This document shows positions 1-8,720 of a DNA stretch of 64,000 nt, piece after piece (within the stretch, counting starts at the first letter, position 1; each line of letters begins with the position of its first letter). Below the pieces are notes generated by a model. That model made no database searches. It saw only the letters and a program-made list of their open reading frames with translations, and was not told the DNA's origin. Source of the stretch: Austwickia sp. (GTDB lineage Bacteria; Actinomycetota; Actinomycetes; Actinomycetales; Dermatophilaceae); contig CP064985.1 in assembly GCA_016699675.1 (NCBI GenBank), positions 2,046,001 through 2,110,000 on the forward strand. The letters are read 5' to 3'. The position numbers and the translations under genes were made by a program.

Positions 1-1
1 G

Positions 2-1264
2 CTCGGCCGCGGCACCGACCCGCAGCCGGCCGCCGCGGAGCGGATCGCGGCCAGCGGCTGCCTTGTCACGCCGGGCCTGGTCAACACGCACCATCACCTC
101 TACCAGAACCTCACCCGCGCCTATCCGCCGATGACCGCGGCGCCCCTGTTCGGGTGGCTGCAGACGCTCTATCCGCTGTGGGCGGCCATCGACACCGAGG
201 CCGTGCACGTGTCGGCCTGGGTCGGCCTCGCCGAACTCGCTCTGTCGGGCTGCACCACGAGCACCGACCACCTCTATCTGCACCCGCGCGGCGCGGGCGA
301 CCTGCTCGGCGCGGAGATCGACGCGGCCCGCGACCTGGGCGTGCGTTTCCACCCCACGCGTGGCTCGATGTCGTTGTCGGTCAAGGACGGTGGGTTGCCG
401 CCCGACGACGTGGTGCAGGACGACGACGAGATCCTGGCGGCCTGCGCGGACGCCGTACGGCGCTATCACGACCCGACTCCCGGCGCGATGGTGCGGATCG
501 CGCTCGCGCCGTGCTCGCCGTTCTCGGTCACGCGCGAGCTCATGGTTCGTACGGCGGAGCTGGCGGAGCGCCTCGACGTACGCCTGCACACCCACTTCGC
601 CGAGAACGCGGAGGACGACGCGTTCTCGCTGGAGAGGTTCGGCTGCCGGCCGTACGACTATCTGCGCGACTGCGGCTGGGCGGCGCCCCGGACGTGGGTG
701 GCTCACTGCGTGCGGCCGAACCCGGAGGAGGTGCGCCACCTGGGCGCGGCCGGTGTCGGGGTGGCGCACTGCCCGTCGAGCAACCTCATCCTCGCCTCCG
801 GGGTGGCACCGGTCGCGGACCTGGTCGCCGCGGGGTGCCCGGTCGGGCTCGGCGTGGACGGGTCCGCGTCCGCGGACGCCGGGAGCCTGTGGCTGGAGGC
901 CCGGGAGGCGCTGCTGCTGGCCAAGCTGCGCGGCGGGGCCGACGCGGTGGACGCGCGGTTCGTGCTGGAGCGGGCCACCCGCGGCGGCGCCGGCTGCCTG
1001 GGTCGGGTCGGCGAGATCGGCGAGCTGACCGTGGGGGCGTGTGGCGACGTGGCCGTCTGGGACCTGAGCGGGCCCTCGTTCGCCGGCGCGGTCGCCGACC
1101 CGGTCGAGGCGTGGCTGCGCTGCGGGCCGGTCGCCGCCCGGGACACGGTCGTCGCGGGTCGGTACGTCGTGCGGGACGGGGCGCTGGTGTCGCCGCGGCT
1201 GCCGGACTATCTCGCCGCGCACGATCGCCTCGCCCGCCGGATCCAGCGGCTGCCCGCGTCGTAG
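2..1264 (+). CDS. 8-oxoguanine deaminase-like amidohydrolase (5' end outside window)
   Basis: The frame is open from base 2, so the N-terminus lies off the left edge; the internal ATG at 131 is not the start. About 420 residues remain, close to the roughly 450 usual for this amidohydrolase subgroup. Metal-site motifs are visible: PGLVNTHHHLYQ near the beginning, HTHFAEN, VAHC and GVDGSAS towards the C-terminus. The PGLVNTHHH-LYQNLTRAYPP pattern is typical of 8-oxoguanine / hydroxyatrazine-type deaminases, cytosolic zinc or iron enzymes that hydrolyse an exocyclic amino group of a purine or triazine. The exact substrate is inferred from family resemblance. It is followed by a strong hairpin and a convergent gene. 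Confidence 0.85.
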   Translation, partial: LGRGTDPQPAAAERIAASGCLVTPGLVNTHHHLYQNLTRAYPPMTAAPLFGWLQTLYPLWAAIDTEAVHVSAWVGLAELALSGCTTSTDHLYLHPRGAGDLLGAEIDAARDLGVRFHPTRGSMSLSVKDGGLPPDDVVQDDDEILAACADAVRRYHDPTPGAMVRIALAPCSPFSVTRELMVRTAELAERLDVRLHTHFAENAEDDAFSLERFGCRPYDYLRDCGWAAPRTWVAHCVRPNPEEVRHLGAAGVGVAHCPSSNLILASGVAPVADLVAAGCPVGLGVDGSASADAGSLWLEAREALLLAKLRGGADAVDARFVLERATRGGAGCLGRVGEIGELTVGACGDVAVWDLSGPSFAGAVADPVEAWLRCGPVAARDTVVAGRYVVRDGALVSPRLPDYLAAHDRLARRIQRLPAS

Positions 1265-1297
1265 CGCGGCACCGACGGGTGAAGCCATTCGATCGGA

Positions 1298-1337
1298 CTG
1301 GGGCGTTATGCGTGCCCCGGACCGCATAACGCCCCAG
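1298..1337. terminator. Perfect 15-bp hairpin between convergent genes
   Basis: A 15-bp arm at 1298-1312 (CTGGGGCGTTATGCG) is exactly complementary to 1323-1337, with a 10-base loop. It lies between the end of the amidohydrolase gene (1264) and the end of the convergent methyltransferase gene (1379), where a bidirectional terminator is expected. No long T tract follows, as is common in high-GC actinobacteria. Confidence 0.75.
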
Positions 1338-1378
1338 ACATCGTGAGCCACCCGGGGCCGACGGTTCGCGCTCAGGGC

Positions 1379-2080
1379 TCAGGGCTCCGGCGGCGTCACC
1401 AGCGGCACGAAGCGGTAGTGGCCGTGCCAGCTCACGTCGGGGTCGGCCCGCCCCGGCACTCGACGTACGGTCGCCATCCGTCCGGCGACCGGGCACACCA
1501 GGATCCCGTCCGGCGCGAGCTGCACCACGAGCGCCTCCGGCAGCCGAGTGGCCATGGCGGAGACGAGGATCCGGTCGTAAGGCGCCGCCGACGGGCGGCC
1601 CAACACGGCCGGGTCGGCGCGCTCCAGGGTCGCGGGTCCCGCCCCCCGGTCCGATGCGCCGGCTCCGGGGCCGGGCTTAGCGGCGAGGGACTGCTGGTAC
1701 GCCGCGAGGTTGGCCGCACCCCAGGCGGCCAGGTCGGGGTTGAGCTCCAGGCCGAGCACCCAGCCGTCCGGACCTACGAGCTGGGCCAACAGCGCCGTGG
1801 TCCAGCCGGATCCCGCGCCGACGTCGAGGACGCGCTGCCCGGGCCGAGGGTCCAGGAGTTCCAGCATCGTGCGCACCGTCGTCGGCTGGCTGTTCGTGGC
1901 CCCTGCCCCGATGGGCAGCGGCTGATCGAGGTGGGCCCAGCACTGCTGCTCCGGCGGGAGGAATGCGGCGCGCGGCACGGTGTGTAGCGCGGCGGCCACG
2001 TGTGCGGCTGGTCCCACGTCCGGAACCGAGCGCGGGTCCGCGTCGCGGGCGGCGTGCCGGTCGCCGACTGAGGGCTGCAC
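1379..2080 (-). CDS. Protein-L-isoaspartate O-methyltransferase-like protein
   Basis: A 233-residue SAM-dependent methyltransferase of the PCMT type. The PRAAFLPP segment, the QPLPIG-TNSQPTTV segment and the SAM-binding VLDVGAGSGWTTALLA are in the order expected for PCMT, whose members methylate isoaspartyl residues in damaged proteins. The start is a GTG at 2080 preceded by an AGGAG on the minus strand. The C-terminal part carries a Pro/Gly/Ala-rich loop (AAKPGPGAGASDRG) less typical of the enzyme, so the target protein is uncertain. It is divergent from the TetR gene at 2187. Confidence 0.75.
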   Translation of the reverse strand: MQPSVGDRHAARDADPRSVPDVGPAAHVAAALHTVPRAAFLPPEQQCWAHLDQPLPIGAGATNSQPTTVRTMLELLDPRPGQRVLDVGAGSGWTTALLAQLVGPDGWVLGLELNPDLAAWGAANLAAYQQSLAAKPGPGAGASDRGAGPATLERADPAVLGRPSAAPYDRILVSAMATRLPEALVVQLAPDGILVCPVAGRMATVRRVPGRADPDVSWHGHYRFVPLVTPPEP

Positions 2081-2186
2081 AAGTCCGCTCCTGTCACCTC
2101 GCGGCGCTCGCCGCCGTTCGTCGCACCGACCAGTCGGTCAGCGTTGCGGCCCCGAACCTCTCGGCGGAACTGGAACAATCGCACGT

Positions 2187-2819
2187 ATGACCAAGTCCGC
2201 CGTCACCGCCCCCGTCGCATCGGCCCGCAGGAAGCGGCCGGGTTATGACGGCGAGTCGATTCTGGCGGTCGCCGTCGAGGTCTTCAACCGGCACGGGTAC
2301 GAAGGCACCTCGATGGGGCTGCTGGCGGAGTATCTGGGCATCTCCAAGGCGGGCATCTATTACCACGTGCCCAGCAAGGAAGACCTGCTGCAGCGGGCCT
2401 GTGACCGGGCGCTGCGGGCCCTGGAGTCGGCCCTCGAAGAGGACCACGCCGCCGGCCTGACGGCGCGGGAGCGGCTGGAGTTGGTGGTCCGCCACGCCGT
2501 GCTCGTGCTGGACGAGGAGCTGCCGTACGTCACGCTGCTGCTGCGCGTCCGCGGCAACACCGAGGTCGAGCGGGCGGCGTTGGAGCGGCGGCGGGCCTTC
2601 GACCAGCGGTTCTCCGCGCTGGTGCAGGAGGCGTGCCGGGAGGGCGCGCTGCGCAGCGACATCGATCCCCTCACGACGACGCGCTTCATCTACGGCACGG
2701 TGAACTCGCTGGTGGAGTGGTACCGGCCCGGCGGCCCGACCGCCGCCGCCGCCCTGGCGGACTCGCTGGTCAAGGTCATCTTCCACGGCCTGGACGCGCC
2801 CGACGCGGCTCGCGAGTGA
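2187..2819 (+). CDS. TetR/AcrR family transcriptional regulator
   Basis: The 210-residue protein has an N-terminal helix-turn-helix (about residues 20-65; TSMGLLAEYLGISKAGIYYHV) followed by a helical ligand-binding domain ending LVKVIFHGLDAPDAARE. The ATG at 2187 is chosen because it places the DNA-binding domain at the normal distance from the N-terminus; the frame stays open further upstream but without family-like sequence. The N-terminal sequence resembles PaaR-type TetR proteins of phenylacetate genes, but no paa genes lie in the window, so the target is unknown. It is divergent from the PCMT-like gene and may control its own promoter. Confidence 0.85.
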   Translation: MTKSAVTAPVASARRKRPGYDGESILAVAVEVFNRHGYEGTSMGLLAEYLGISKAGIYYHVPSKEDLLQRACDRALRALESALEEDHAAGLTARERLELVVRHAVLVLDEELPYVTLLLRVRGNTEVERAALERRRAFDQRFSALVQEACREGALRSDIDPLTTTRFIYGTVNSLVEWYRPGGPTAAAALADSLVKVIFHGLDAPDAARE

Positions 2820-2841
2820 GGTAGCCGGTCGGGTGCGCGTG

Positions 2842-2915
2842 GCCCCCGCCGTACGGCGTACGCCGGCCGCACCCGACGTACCGGACGCCGGCCGCACCCG
2901 CCGTACGGCGGGGGC
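2842..2915. terminator. Perfect 17-bp inverted repeat between convergent genes
   Basis: Arms at 2842-2858 (GCCCCCGCCGTACGGCG) and 2899-2915 are exact reverse complements, separated by 40 bases that hold two copies of GCCGGCCGCACCCG. The structure sits between the TetR gene end (2819) and the end of the convergent membrane-protein gene (2920), and is best read as a bidirectional terminator. Confidence 0.65.
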
Positions 2916-2919
2916 GTTC

Positions 2920-3713
2920 TCAGGCCCGACCCGCCGCCGCCTGCCGGGCGGCCGCCGTGCGCGCCTCGCCGAGGCGACGGGCGCGCGCGCCGTACCAGAA
3001 CGTCCACGCGATCACGAGCCCCGTGACGAGGAGGGGCAGCACCGCGCCCACGTTGAAGGCCACGTCGAAGGGCAAGGTGTAGACCGCGACGACGCGGATG
3101 GCGGCCTCGACGAGGTACGCGACGCCCCAGACCAGGCCGACGATGCGCTGGGTCCGGCGGAAGGTCGGGTACTCGCGCCACATCCGATCCCACTCGCCGG
3201 CGCCCTCCGGGCTGCCGTCGGTGGCGAACTTCTGGCCCAGGTAGTTACGTCACCGGCTTGCCGACCGCGCAGGAGCCGAGGAAGACCAGGCCCAGCGCCC
3301 CCGTCATGCAGGAGTCCTTGAGGATCAGCACCTTCGGGTCGGTGCTGCCGATGAGCGCGACCAGGGCCGCGATGGCCTGCAGCGTCAGGATGAACACCGA
3401 GAACATCGAGAGCTTGCGGTGCCGCGCGAACTCCACCGATGCTGACCAGCGGGCCGATCATTGAGAGCAGGTAGGCGCCGAACTCGCTGACGCCGTTGTT
3501 GCGCGCCACGTTGTAGAGCAGCAGGGATAGGCCGATGTCGAACAGGCCCATGGTGAGGAGGGACAACCTCCGCTCGCGCCCGTCGCGGGAGCGACGGGAC
3601 GTCGACGGTACGCCGGGGGCGGCGGGGTCGGCGGACTGGGGTGGGGCGGAAACCGTTGACGCGGCAGTCGACTGGGCGCGGGCGTGTGGTTCGGAGGGCG
3701 TCGCCATACTCAT
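2920..3713 (-). pseudogene. VC0807-like multi-spanning membrane protein, two frameshifts
   Basis: Three successive minus-strand frames together give one membrane protein. Frame 1 (from ATG 3713) has LSLLTMGLFDIGLSLLLYN. Frame 2 has MEFARHRKLSMFSVFILT through LGSCAVGKPVT. Frame 3 has YLGQKFATDG then RIVGLVWGVAYLVEAAIRVV. The shift near 3436 fits one extra G (ATCGGTGGAG for ATCGTGGAG). The shift near 3245 fits one extra A (ACGTAACTAC for ACGTACTAC). Repaired, it is a roughly 260-residue protein with about six membrane segments, like VC0807/septation-protein-A-like hypothetical proteins. Function is unknown. Both changes extend short homopolymers, so sequencing error is as likely as gene decay. 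Confidence 0.65.
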
Positions 3714-3834
3714 GGCCCACACCATGGCGGGTCGACCCGGCGCGTCGAAGGCCTGCGCCGGCCGAGTCGACGAAAGGTGGGTGGCCGGGGGGTTCGCGCG
3801 CGGTCACCGGTGGGTGGCCGAGGGGCGCGGGCGG

Positions 3835-4848
3835 TCAGCGGCGGCCGGCGACCCGCTGCACCATCCAGGATTCGGAGTCCTCGTCGTAGTACGCCGCCCC
3901 GGTCGGGACCACCCGCTCGATCGCGGAGCGGGCCGCCAACAGGGCCATCGTGAAGACGATGAGCACGGCCGCGGCGGAGTAGACCGCCGCGCCCGCCATG
4001 CTCAGGCGTTGACCGCCCATCGCGAGCCCCACCGCGAGCTCCACGACCCACAGGCCGACCAGGGTGGCGGCCAGCGGCCGAAGGTCGGTGCGGCCCCAGG
4101 CGAGCCAGGCCGAGCCGAAGATCAGCAGCGTGGCGACGGCGGCGAGGCCAATGCGGACTCCTTGCAGTCCGGCGGCCTGGTCGGAATCGATGATCCGCCA
4201 GATGGGCCAGCCCATGCAGCGGGTGTAGGAGCCGTTGCCCGCGGTGAGGATGCCCAGGACGTGCATAGCCAGCAGCGTGCCGACGCCAGCCCAGGCCAGG
4301 TGGGAGACGCGGCTGGGCGCGTGCGCGTACGGCGTGCGGCTCAGCGCCACCGTCGCGGTCGTGATCGCGATCATGGCGACGAGGGACAGGCCCAGGTCGA
4401 GCATCCCGAGGACGGGCGGCAGGCCGTAGAGGACGACCTGGCGACCGAACACCGCGGCCGCGAGCGCCCCGACGAGGGTCAGCCACGGCAGGTACCGCAC
4501 CAGCCGCTCCTGCCGCGGCCGGCGCAGCCCGAGCACGGCCGTGGCCAGAATAAGCGGCCCCGAGAGCACGGACACCACGCGGTGCGTGAACTCGATCCAG
4601 GGGTTGATGTCCGCGTGCGGATGCACCTGGCCGACATAGCAACCGGGCCACGTCGGGCAGGTGAGGCCGGACTCGGTGGCGCAGACGAGCGAGCCCATGA
4701 CGACCGCGCCCAGCGTGAACAGCGTCGCCAGCCGGAAGACGGTCAGCGTGCCGCCGGGGCTGTTGGGGCCGCCGGCTGGGGTGGGGGAGGCCGGCCCGGC
4801 GGGGGCGCCTGGCGCGGGGGACCCGGACGACGCGGGGGAACTGCTCAT
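3835..4848 (-). CDS. ctaA: Heme A synthase, COX15/CtaA family
   Basis: A 337-residue, roughly eight-span membrane protein. It carries the CtaA landmarks CATESGLTCPTWPGC (the extracytoplasmic cysteine pair) and EFTHRVVSVLSGP, and further heme-ligand histidine regions such as LAMHVLGILTAG. It oxidises the C8 methyl of heme O to a formyl group, giving heme A for aa3-type cytochrome oxidase. The start at 4848 is chosen because AGGAGCG lies six bases upstream; an ATG at 4881 is in frame but has no such site. The first 30 residues are a Pro/Ser/Ala-rich cytoplasmic tail. No ctaB lies beside it here. Confidence 0.9.
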   Translation of the reverse strand: MSSSPASSGSPAPGAPAGPASPTPAGGPNSPGGTLTVFRLATLFTLGAVVMGSLVCATESGLTCPTWPGCYVGQVHPHADINPWIEFTHRVVSVLSGPLILATAVLGLRRPRQERLVRYLPWLTLVGALAAAVFGRQVVLYGLPPVLGMLDLGLSLVAMIAITTATVALSRTPYAHAPSRVSHLAWAGVGTLLAMHVLGILTAGNGSYTRCMGWPIWRIIDSDQAAGLQGVRIGLAAVATLLIFGSAWLAWGRTDLRPLAATLVGLWVVELAVGLAMGGQRLSMAGAAVYSAAAVLIVFTMALLAARSAIERVVPTGAAYYDEDSESWMVQRVAGRR

Positions 4849-5017
4849 GTCGCGCTCCTGAGCGAGGGGTGAATGGGGCACTCGGCCCGACGGTAGGTCC
4901 GCGGGATCGGTGCCGTAGTGACTTTGGGCCTGGGCGAATGTCGCAATCGCCGGGCGGTGCCTGCCGGGAGCGCCAGCTTGGGGGTGCTTGGTCGGGGTCC
5001 ACCCGGGTCCGTGGGGG

Positions 5018-5055
5018 CCGGCTCGGCTCGGCTCGGGTCGGCTCGGGTCGGCCGG
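5018..5055. repeat. Short GGCTC/GGGTC tandem repeat
   Basis: Between the starts of ctaA and the methyltransferase end there is a low-complexity run of five-base units (GGCTC and GGGTC alternating, about seven units). It is non-coding and looks like slippage-generated sequence. Confidence 0.6.
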
Positions 5056-5088
5056 CGGCCGGCTGGCTGGGCTGCTCGCCTGCGGGGG

Positions 5089-5721
5089 CTATCGAGGCCG
5101 CGCTGCGCCGGCGACGAACCACGTCCAGGGGCGCAGGGGTGCACCGCGTACGGCGTACCGGCGGCGCAGCCCCTCGGCGCCGAAACCGGCCTCCTCGAGC
5201 AAAGCCGGGATGTCGCGGTCCAGGTGACATCCGCCGGCGACCCGACCCCAGGCGGGTTGGATCCGGCGCTGAACCGCGGCGACGCGCGGGGATGGGGCCA
5301 GGGCGTGCTCGACGACATGCAGCGCGCCGTCGGGGGTCAGCAGCCGGCGCGCCTGGGCGAGGGCCTGCGATACCGCGGGGATCGAGCACAGCGTCCAGGT
5401 GGCCACGACCGCGTCGGTGAACCCGTCGGGCAGGTCGACCTCGGCCGCGTCGAGGCCGACCCGGCGGACGGCAGTTGCGGGGCTGGCGCCCCGGGCCTGG
5501 GCGAAGGCGTCGATGCGGCCCGAGTCGAGCGCGGCGGCCCAGGCGTCGTCGTCGGGTTCGACGGCCAGAACCTCGCGGACGGCCGTGGGGTAGTGCGGCA
5601 GGTTCAGCCCCGATCCGAACCCGAACTCTACGACGGTTCCGTGGGCACCGGCCGTCGCGAGGCGGCGCCAGCCCCCCACGAACCGGTCGGACAGAACCAG
5701 ATCCACGGGGCGCACGGGCAT
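5089..5721 (-). CDS. Class I SAM-dependent methyltransferase
   Basis: A 210-residue methyltransferase of the UbiE/type 11 fold. The SAM-binding loop is VVEFGFGSGLNLPHYP (about residues 30-45). An acidic strand-2 end follows (AVEPDDDAW), then VVATWTLCSIP and LRRLLTPDGALHVVEHAL-like strand-4/5 segments. Related proteins (METTL7-like) act on small molecules, and the substrate here cannot be read from sequence. The ATG at 5721 has CAGGCT seven bases upstream, close to the leaderless -10 pattern seen elsewhere in the window. The neighbouring acetyltransferase is divergent. Confidence 0.8.
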   Translation of the reverse strand: MPVRPVDLVLSDRFVGGWRRLATAGAHGTVVEFGFGSGLNLPHYPTAVREVLAVEPDDDAWAAALDSGRIDAFAQARGASPATAVRRVGLDAAEVDLPDGFTDAVVATWTLCSIPAVSQALAQARRLLTPDGALHVVEHALAPSPRVAAVQRRIQPAWGRVAGGCHLDRDIPALLEEAGFGAEGLRRRYAVRGAPLRPWTWFVAGAARPR

Positions 5722-5962
5722 GGCGCCCAGCCTGCCACCGCTCTTCCTGCCACGTTCCGCCCGCAGGCGGCCTCGTTCGGCCCCTGGCGGCCGCGCTCCG
5801 CCCGCCGCGCGCGTCCGCCCCTGGCTTCGCCGCTCCGAACGGAGTGTTGACGTCTGCCAGCGCCCTGAAGTCCCCGATCGGAGTACGCGGGGTCCCGCCC
5901 AGCCGTCGGGATCCGGCCTCGCGGGCGATCTCGCGGGTCCTCGCCCCCGAGCAGGTGCTGAC

Positions 5963-5968
5963 TAGGCT
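5963..5968 (+). promoter_or_regulatory. Leaderless -10 element TAGGCT
   Basis: TAGGCT followed by exactly seven bases and then the ATG at 5976. This spacing puts the transcription start on the start codon, the arrangement of leaderless actinobacterial genes. Confidence 0.6.
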
Positions 5969-5975
5969 GCCGCTC

Positions 5976-6515
5976 ATGGAGGCGCAACTCCGGACGGCGT
6001 ACGAGGTCAGCCCGCCGCGGGTCGCCGAGGCCGCCGCGCTCGGCGAGCTGCACGTCGCGGTCTGGCGCGCGGCGTACTCCGGTCTGCTGCTGCAGCGCCA
6101 CCTCGATGCGCTCGACCCGGCGGAGCGGGCCGAGCAATGGCGTACGGCCGCCGCGCGCGTGGACCGAGACGGGTGGGACGGTCCCCTGCGGTGCCTCGTG
6201 GCCCGGTACGCCGAGCGTCCGGTGGGGATGATCTGCGTCGGCGCGCCGCGCGATGCCGATCCGCCGGCGCCCGTGCAGCTGTGGTCGCTCAACGTGGCCA
6301 GCGCCCACCACGGGAGGGGCGCGGCGCAGGCCCTGATGGCGGCGGCGCTGCCGGACGGCCCGGCGTACCTGTGGGTGCTGACCGGCAACGAGCGGGCCAT
6401 GGCGTTCTACCGGAAGTACGGGTTCGCGCTGGACGGGGTCGAGCAGGCGGACCCGGCGTACGACGCCGTCGACCTACGGATGACCCGTGCCGGATCGGTG
6501 CCCTGTCCGCACTAG
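5976..6515 (+). CDS. GNAT family N-acetyltransferase
   Basis: A 179-residue GNAT acetyltransferase. The acetyl-CoA-binding motif A is SLNVASAHHGRGAAQALM (about residues 105-123), and the C-terminal NERAMAFYRKYGF is typical motif B. It transfers an acetyl group from acetyl-CoA to an amine, with the acceptor unknown. The ATG at 5976 is chosen because a leaderless -10 element precedes it at the right distance and GNAT similarity begins there (ELHVAVWRAAYSG); the open frame further upstream has no such support. Confidence 0.85.
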   Translation: MEAQLRTAYEVSPPRVAEAAALGELHVAVWRAAYSGLLLQRHLDALDPAERAEQWRTAAARVDRDGWDGPLRCLVARYAERPVGMICVGAPRDADPPAPVQLWSLNVASAHHGRGAAQALMAAALPDGPAYLWVLTGNERAMAFYRKYGFALDGVEQADPAYDAVDLRMTRAGSVPCPH

Positions 6516-7213
6516 CCGCCGATCGGTGAGGGCCGCCGACCACCGACCGTTGAGTGGCCGCCGACCGATCCGGAGCCACCGCCTGTGGTTGGAGTCGCTC
6601 CCGGTGATGGCCCCCGTGATCGCCCCGTTGCTGTTGCGGAGACGACCGCGGTGGCGATGTGACGAGGGCGATCTCGGGCGGGTACGAGGGGTGCGCTCTC
6701 AACGATTCCGCCATGGCCATCGGGGCGCGGCTGCTGCGGATGGTGGCTGTCGGCGTCGGGCGTGGTCGAGTCCTCGCCCCGCTTCGTGAGTGCCCGCGGA
6801 GCGCCGGTTGTTGGCATCCGATGTCTCGCCTAGGGCGTACGACGTACGGCGTGTGGCGGCGTGGCTACCAGGCAGCCCCTTCTGTACCCGATTTCCGCAA
6901 CCATGGTGATGACTTCCGCAAGTCATGGTGATGACTTCCGCAAGTCATGGTGGTGACTTCCGCAACCACGGTGATGACTGCCGCAACCGTGGTGACGGGA
7001 ATCAGGCACGGGCGCGCCGGCGTGGTGATGATCTCCGCAACCATGGTGATGGCTCCCGCAACCATGGTGACCAAAGTGGAACGCGGGGGGGTCGGCTGTC
7101 GTGATGACGGCCCGCTGAGGGCAACCTCGGTGAGAGCAGCTTCGGTGAGATTGGCGTGTCGGTGAGAGGTACGCGTCAGTCAGAACGGTCGTCGGGTGAG
7201 AGCAGCGCCTCGG
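6516..7213. other. Gene-free region of about 700 bp
   Basis: No open frame here has protein-like composition or a credible start. The first 370 bases show nothing recognisable. The rest is dominated by the 21-22 bp repeat array at 6894-7000 and two or three more degenerate copies to 7075. It separates the acetyltransferase from the end of the amino-sugar kinase gene. Confidence 0.7.
6894..7000. repeat. Tandem array of 21-22 bp CCATGG-type repeats
   Basis: Five consecutive units start at 6894, 6915, 6937, 6959 and 6980, with consensus TCCGCAA(CC/GT)CATGGTGATGACT. Further partial units follow around 7032-7072. Units 2 and 3 contain the small dyad AGTCAT-GGTG-ATGACT. The same CGCAACCATGGTGA core occurs alone at 46533-46553, and related palindromes lie at 43748 and 46477, so this is an expanded member of a dispersed family. 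There are no unique spacers, so it is not a CRISPR array. Confidence 0.8.
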
Positions 7214-8527
7214 TTAGAGCAGCGCGTCGGTCAGGGCCTCGCGGTCGAGTTCCAGGCCGGCCAATTCGGCGGCGGCCGCACAGGCGCCCACCACCGGGAA
7301 TGGCGCGTAGGCACAGCCCGGGTGAGCTGCCTCGATCCGGGCCCGCAGCGGCCCCGCCGCGAAGAGGCCACCCGCGAGCACGATCGGTCCGCCCGCGTCG
7401 GCCCGGGCCGACGCCAGCGTCGCCAACAGGCCGTCGGCCGCCTGGTCGACCAGCGCCGCCGCGACGGGGTCGGTCTTCGCGGCGTTGAGGGCCGTGCCGG
7501 CGAAGCGCGCCCACTCGGCCGGGGCCAGCCGGTCCACCGCCCGGATCAGGTCTTGTGGGTCCACGTCCAGGCCGAGGCCCCGCGGGTCGGCGACGGCGGG
7601 ATCGTCGGGGACGTGCGCCTCGGTTGTCATCGACTCGGTCGCCATCTGATCGACCGCGAGCTGTTCGGACGCCGCCACGTCCGTCGCTGACCCATGGGAC
7701 GCCGTCTGGTTGGCGCCGGAGGAATCCGTCGCCAACTGATCGGTCCTCGCTTCAGAGGCCGACTGATTCGGCGCGATCTGCCCGCTCGCGATCTGCTCCC
7801 GCGCCGCCTGTTCGGGCGCCGCCGAGCGGGGGTACGCCGCAGTGGCCGCGCGCTCGGCGCTGGTCAGCGACAACATGGCCAAGACGTGCGGGGTCATCGC
7901 GGTGACCGGGCCGTTGTGATCGAGCTGCGCGGCGACGGCCCGCAGGACGCGGCGCCCGAGCCACACCCCCGACCCGGTGTCGCCGAGCAGCCAACCCAGC
8001 CCGTCGCGGCGCCGGATCTGCCGCCACTGCGCGAACGCGGCCGCCACGGCCCCGGTGCCGGCCAGCAGGAGCGTTCCGTCCGGCCCGGGGGCGGCGCTCC
8101 GGAAGGCGATGTCGAGGTCCTCCAGCAGCAGGGCACGGCCGTCGCGACCGTCGAGCGGCCCCGCATCGGCGCCAGATAGGCCCGCATCGGGACCAGACAG
8201 ATCGGCGGGGGCGTCGGGGGCGCCGGACCCGGGGGTGCCGACCTCGGCCTGCACGGCCGCGGCGACGGCGCGACGGACCAGAGCCTCGACCTCGTCGCGG
8301 CGGGCTCGTCCGGCCCCGGCGGCGCCCACGCATACCGTGAGCCCGTCGAGTGCAGCGGCGCTGCCCAGGGCGGCGCGGATCGCGGCGCTGAGGCGTTGGG
8401 CCACATCTCCGGGCGAGGAGCGGAAGTTCCCCCCGCGGCTCGACCCGCGGCCGAGAACGCCGCCCTCCGGCGTACAGGCCACCGCCCGGATCGATGTGCC
8501 ACCCACGTCCACCCCGAGCAGCACCAT
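7214..8527 (-). CDS. BadF-type N-acetylglucosamine/N-acetylmuramic acid kinase
   Basis: A 437-residue ASKHA-fold kinase of the BadF/BadG/BcrA/BcrD group, which includes GlcNAc kinases and MurK. The phosphate-1 loop is GVDVGGTSIRA (residues 5-15), and GTGAVAAAFA and GWLLGDTGSG follow at the usual places. The ATG at 8527 has GGAGGAAACC directly upstream. Around 7625-7815 it carries an unusual insert of about 65 residues made of Q-x-A repeats (EQIASGQIAPNQSAS and similar), absent from typical members. Divergent from the recycling operon, it most likely phosphorylates the imported or released amino sugar. That role is inferred from context. Confidence 0.82.
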   Translation of the reverse strand: MVLLGVDVGGTSIRAVACTPEGGVLGRGSSRGGNFRSSPGDVAQRLSAAIRAALGSAAALDGLTVCVGAAGAGRARRDEVEALVRRAVAAAVQAEVGTPGSGAPDAPADLSGPDAGLSGADAGPLDGRDGRALLLEDLDIAFRSAAPGPDGTLLLAGTGAVAAAFAQWRQIRRRDGLGWLLGDTGSGVWLGRRVLRAVAAQLDHNGPVTAMTPHVLAMLSLTSAERAATAAYPRSAAPEQAAREQIASGQIAPNQSASEARTDQLATDSSGANQTASHGSATDVAASEQLAVDQMATESMTTEAHVPDDPAVADPRGLGLDVDPQDLIRAVDRLAPAEWARFAGTALNAAKTDPVAAALVDQAADGLLATLASARADAGGPIVLAGGLFAAGPLRARIEAAHPGCAYAPFPVVGACAAAAELAGLELDREALTDALL

Positions 8528-8720
8528 GGTTTCCTCCCGGAACGCCCGCTCCGACAACGGATTTCGCTGCATGGTGACACGCGCCCCCCCGGTGGGGTCA
8601 AAGCGCCGCACCGAACGTAGCCCTACCGCACCGCAAGATCTGGTGATAAGTTCCACAGCCAAGCGGTTGAATGAAAATAATTCCCACATGGGGTTTCGGC
8701 GACTCGACGAGGAGAACCTG
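8528..8720. promoter_or_regulatory. Divergent promoter region with candidate MurR operator
   Basis: This 193-bp spacer drives the kinase leftwards and the transport/recycling operon rightwards. It contains the only AT-rich patch nearby, TTGAATGAAAATAATTCCCA (8667-8686), of the GAAA...TTCC type that RpiR-family regulators often bind. The dyad is imperfect and the assignment is a guess based on the co-encoded RpiR protein. Confidence 0.35.

Noticed and set aside
1298..1337. Perfect 15-bp dyad as an attachment or recombination site
   Set aside because: Its place between two convergent stops is fully explained by terminator function, and there is no second copy or mobile gene nearby.
3710..6400. 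Very long open frame antisense to and across heme A synthase and neighbours
   Set aside because: Its translation is Arg/Pro/Ala-rich low-complexity sequence typical of the antisense of high-GC genes, while the genes on the other frames carry clear family motifs.
6894..7075. Repeat array considered as a CRISPR
   Set aside because: Units are 21-22 bp and directly adjacent, with no unique spacers between them, and no cas gene is in the window.
8528..8720. DasR-type operator expected before an amino-sugar importer
   Set aside because: No sequence close to the ACTGGTCTAGACCA consensus is present on either strand; an RpiR-type site is more plausible.
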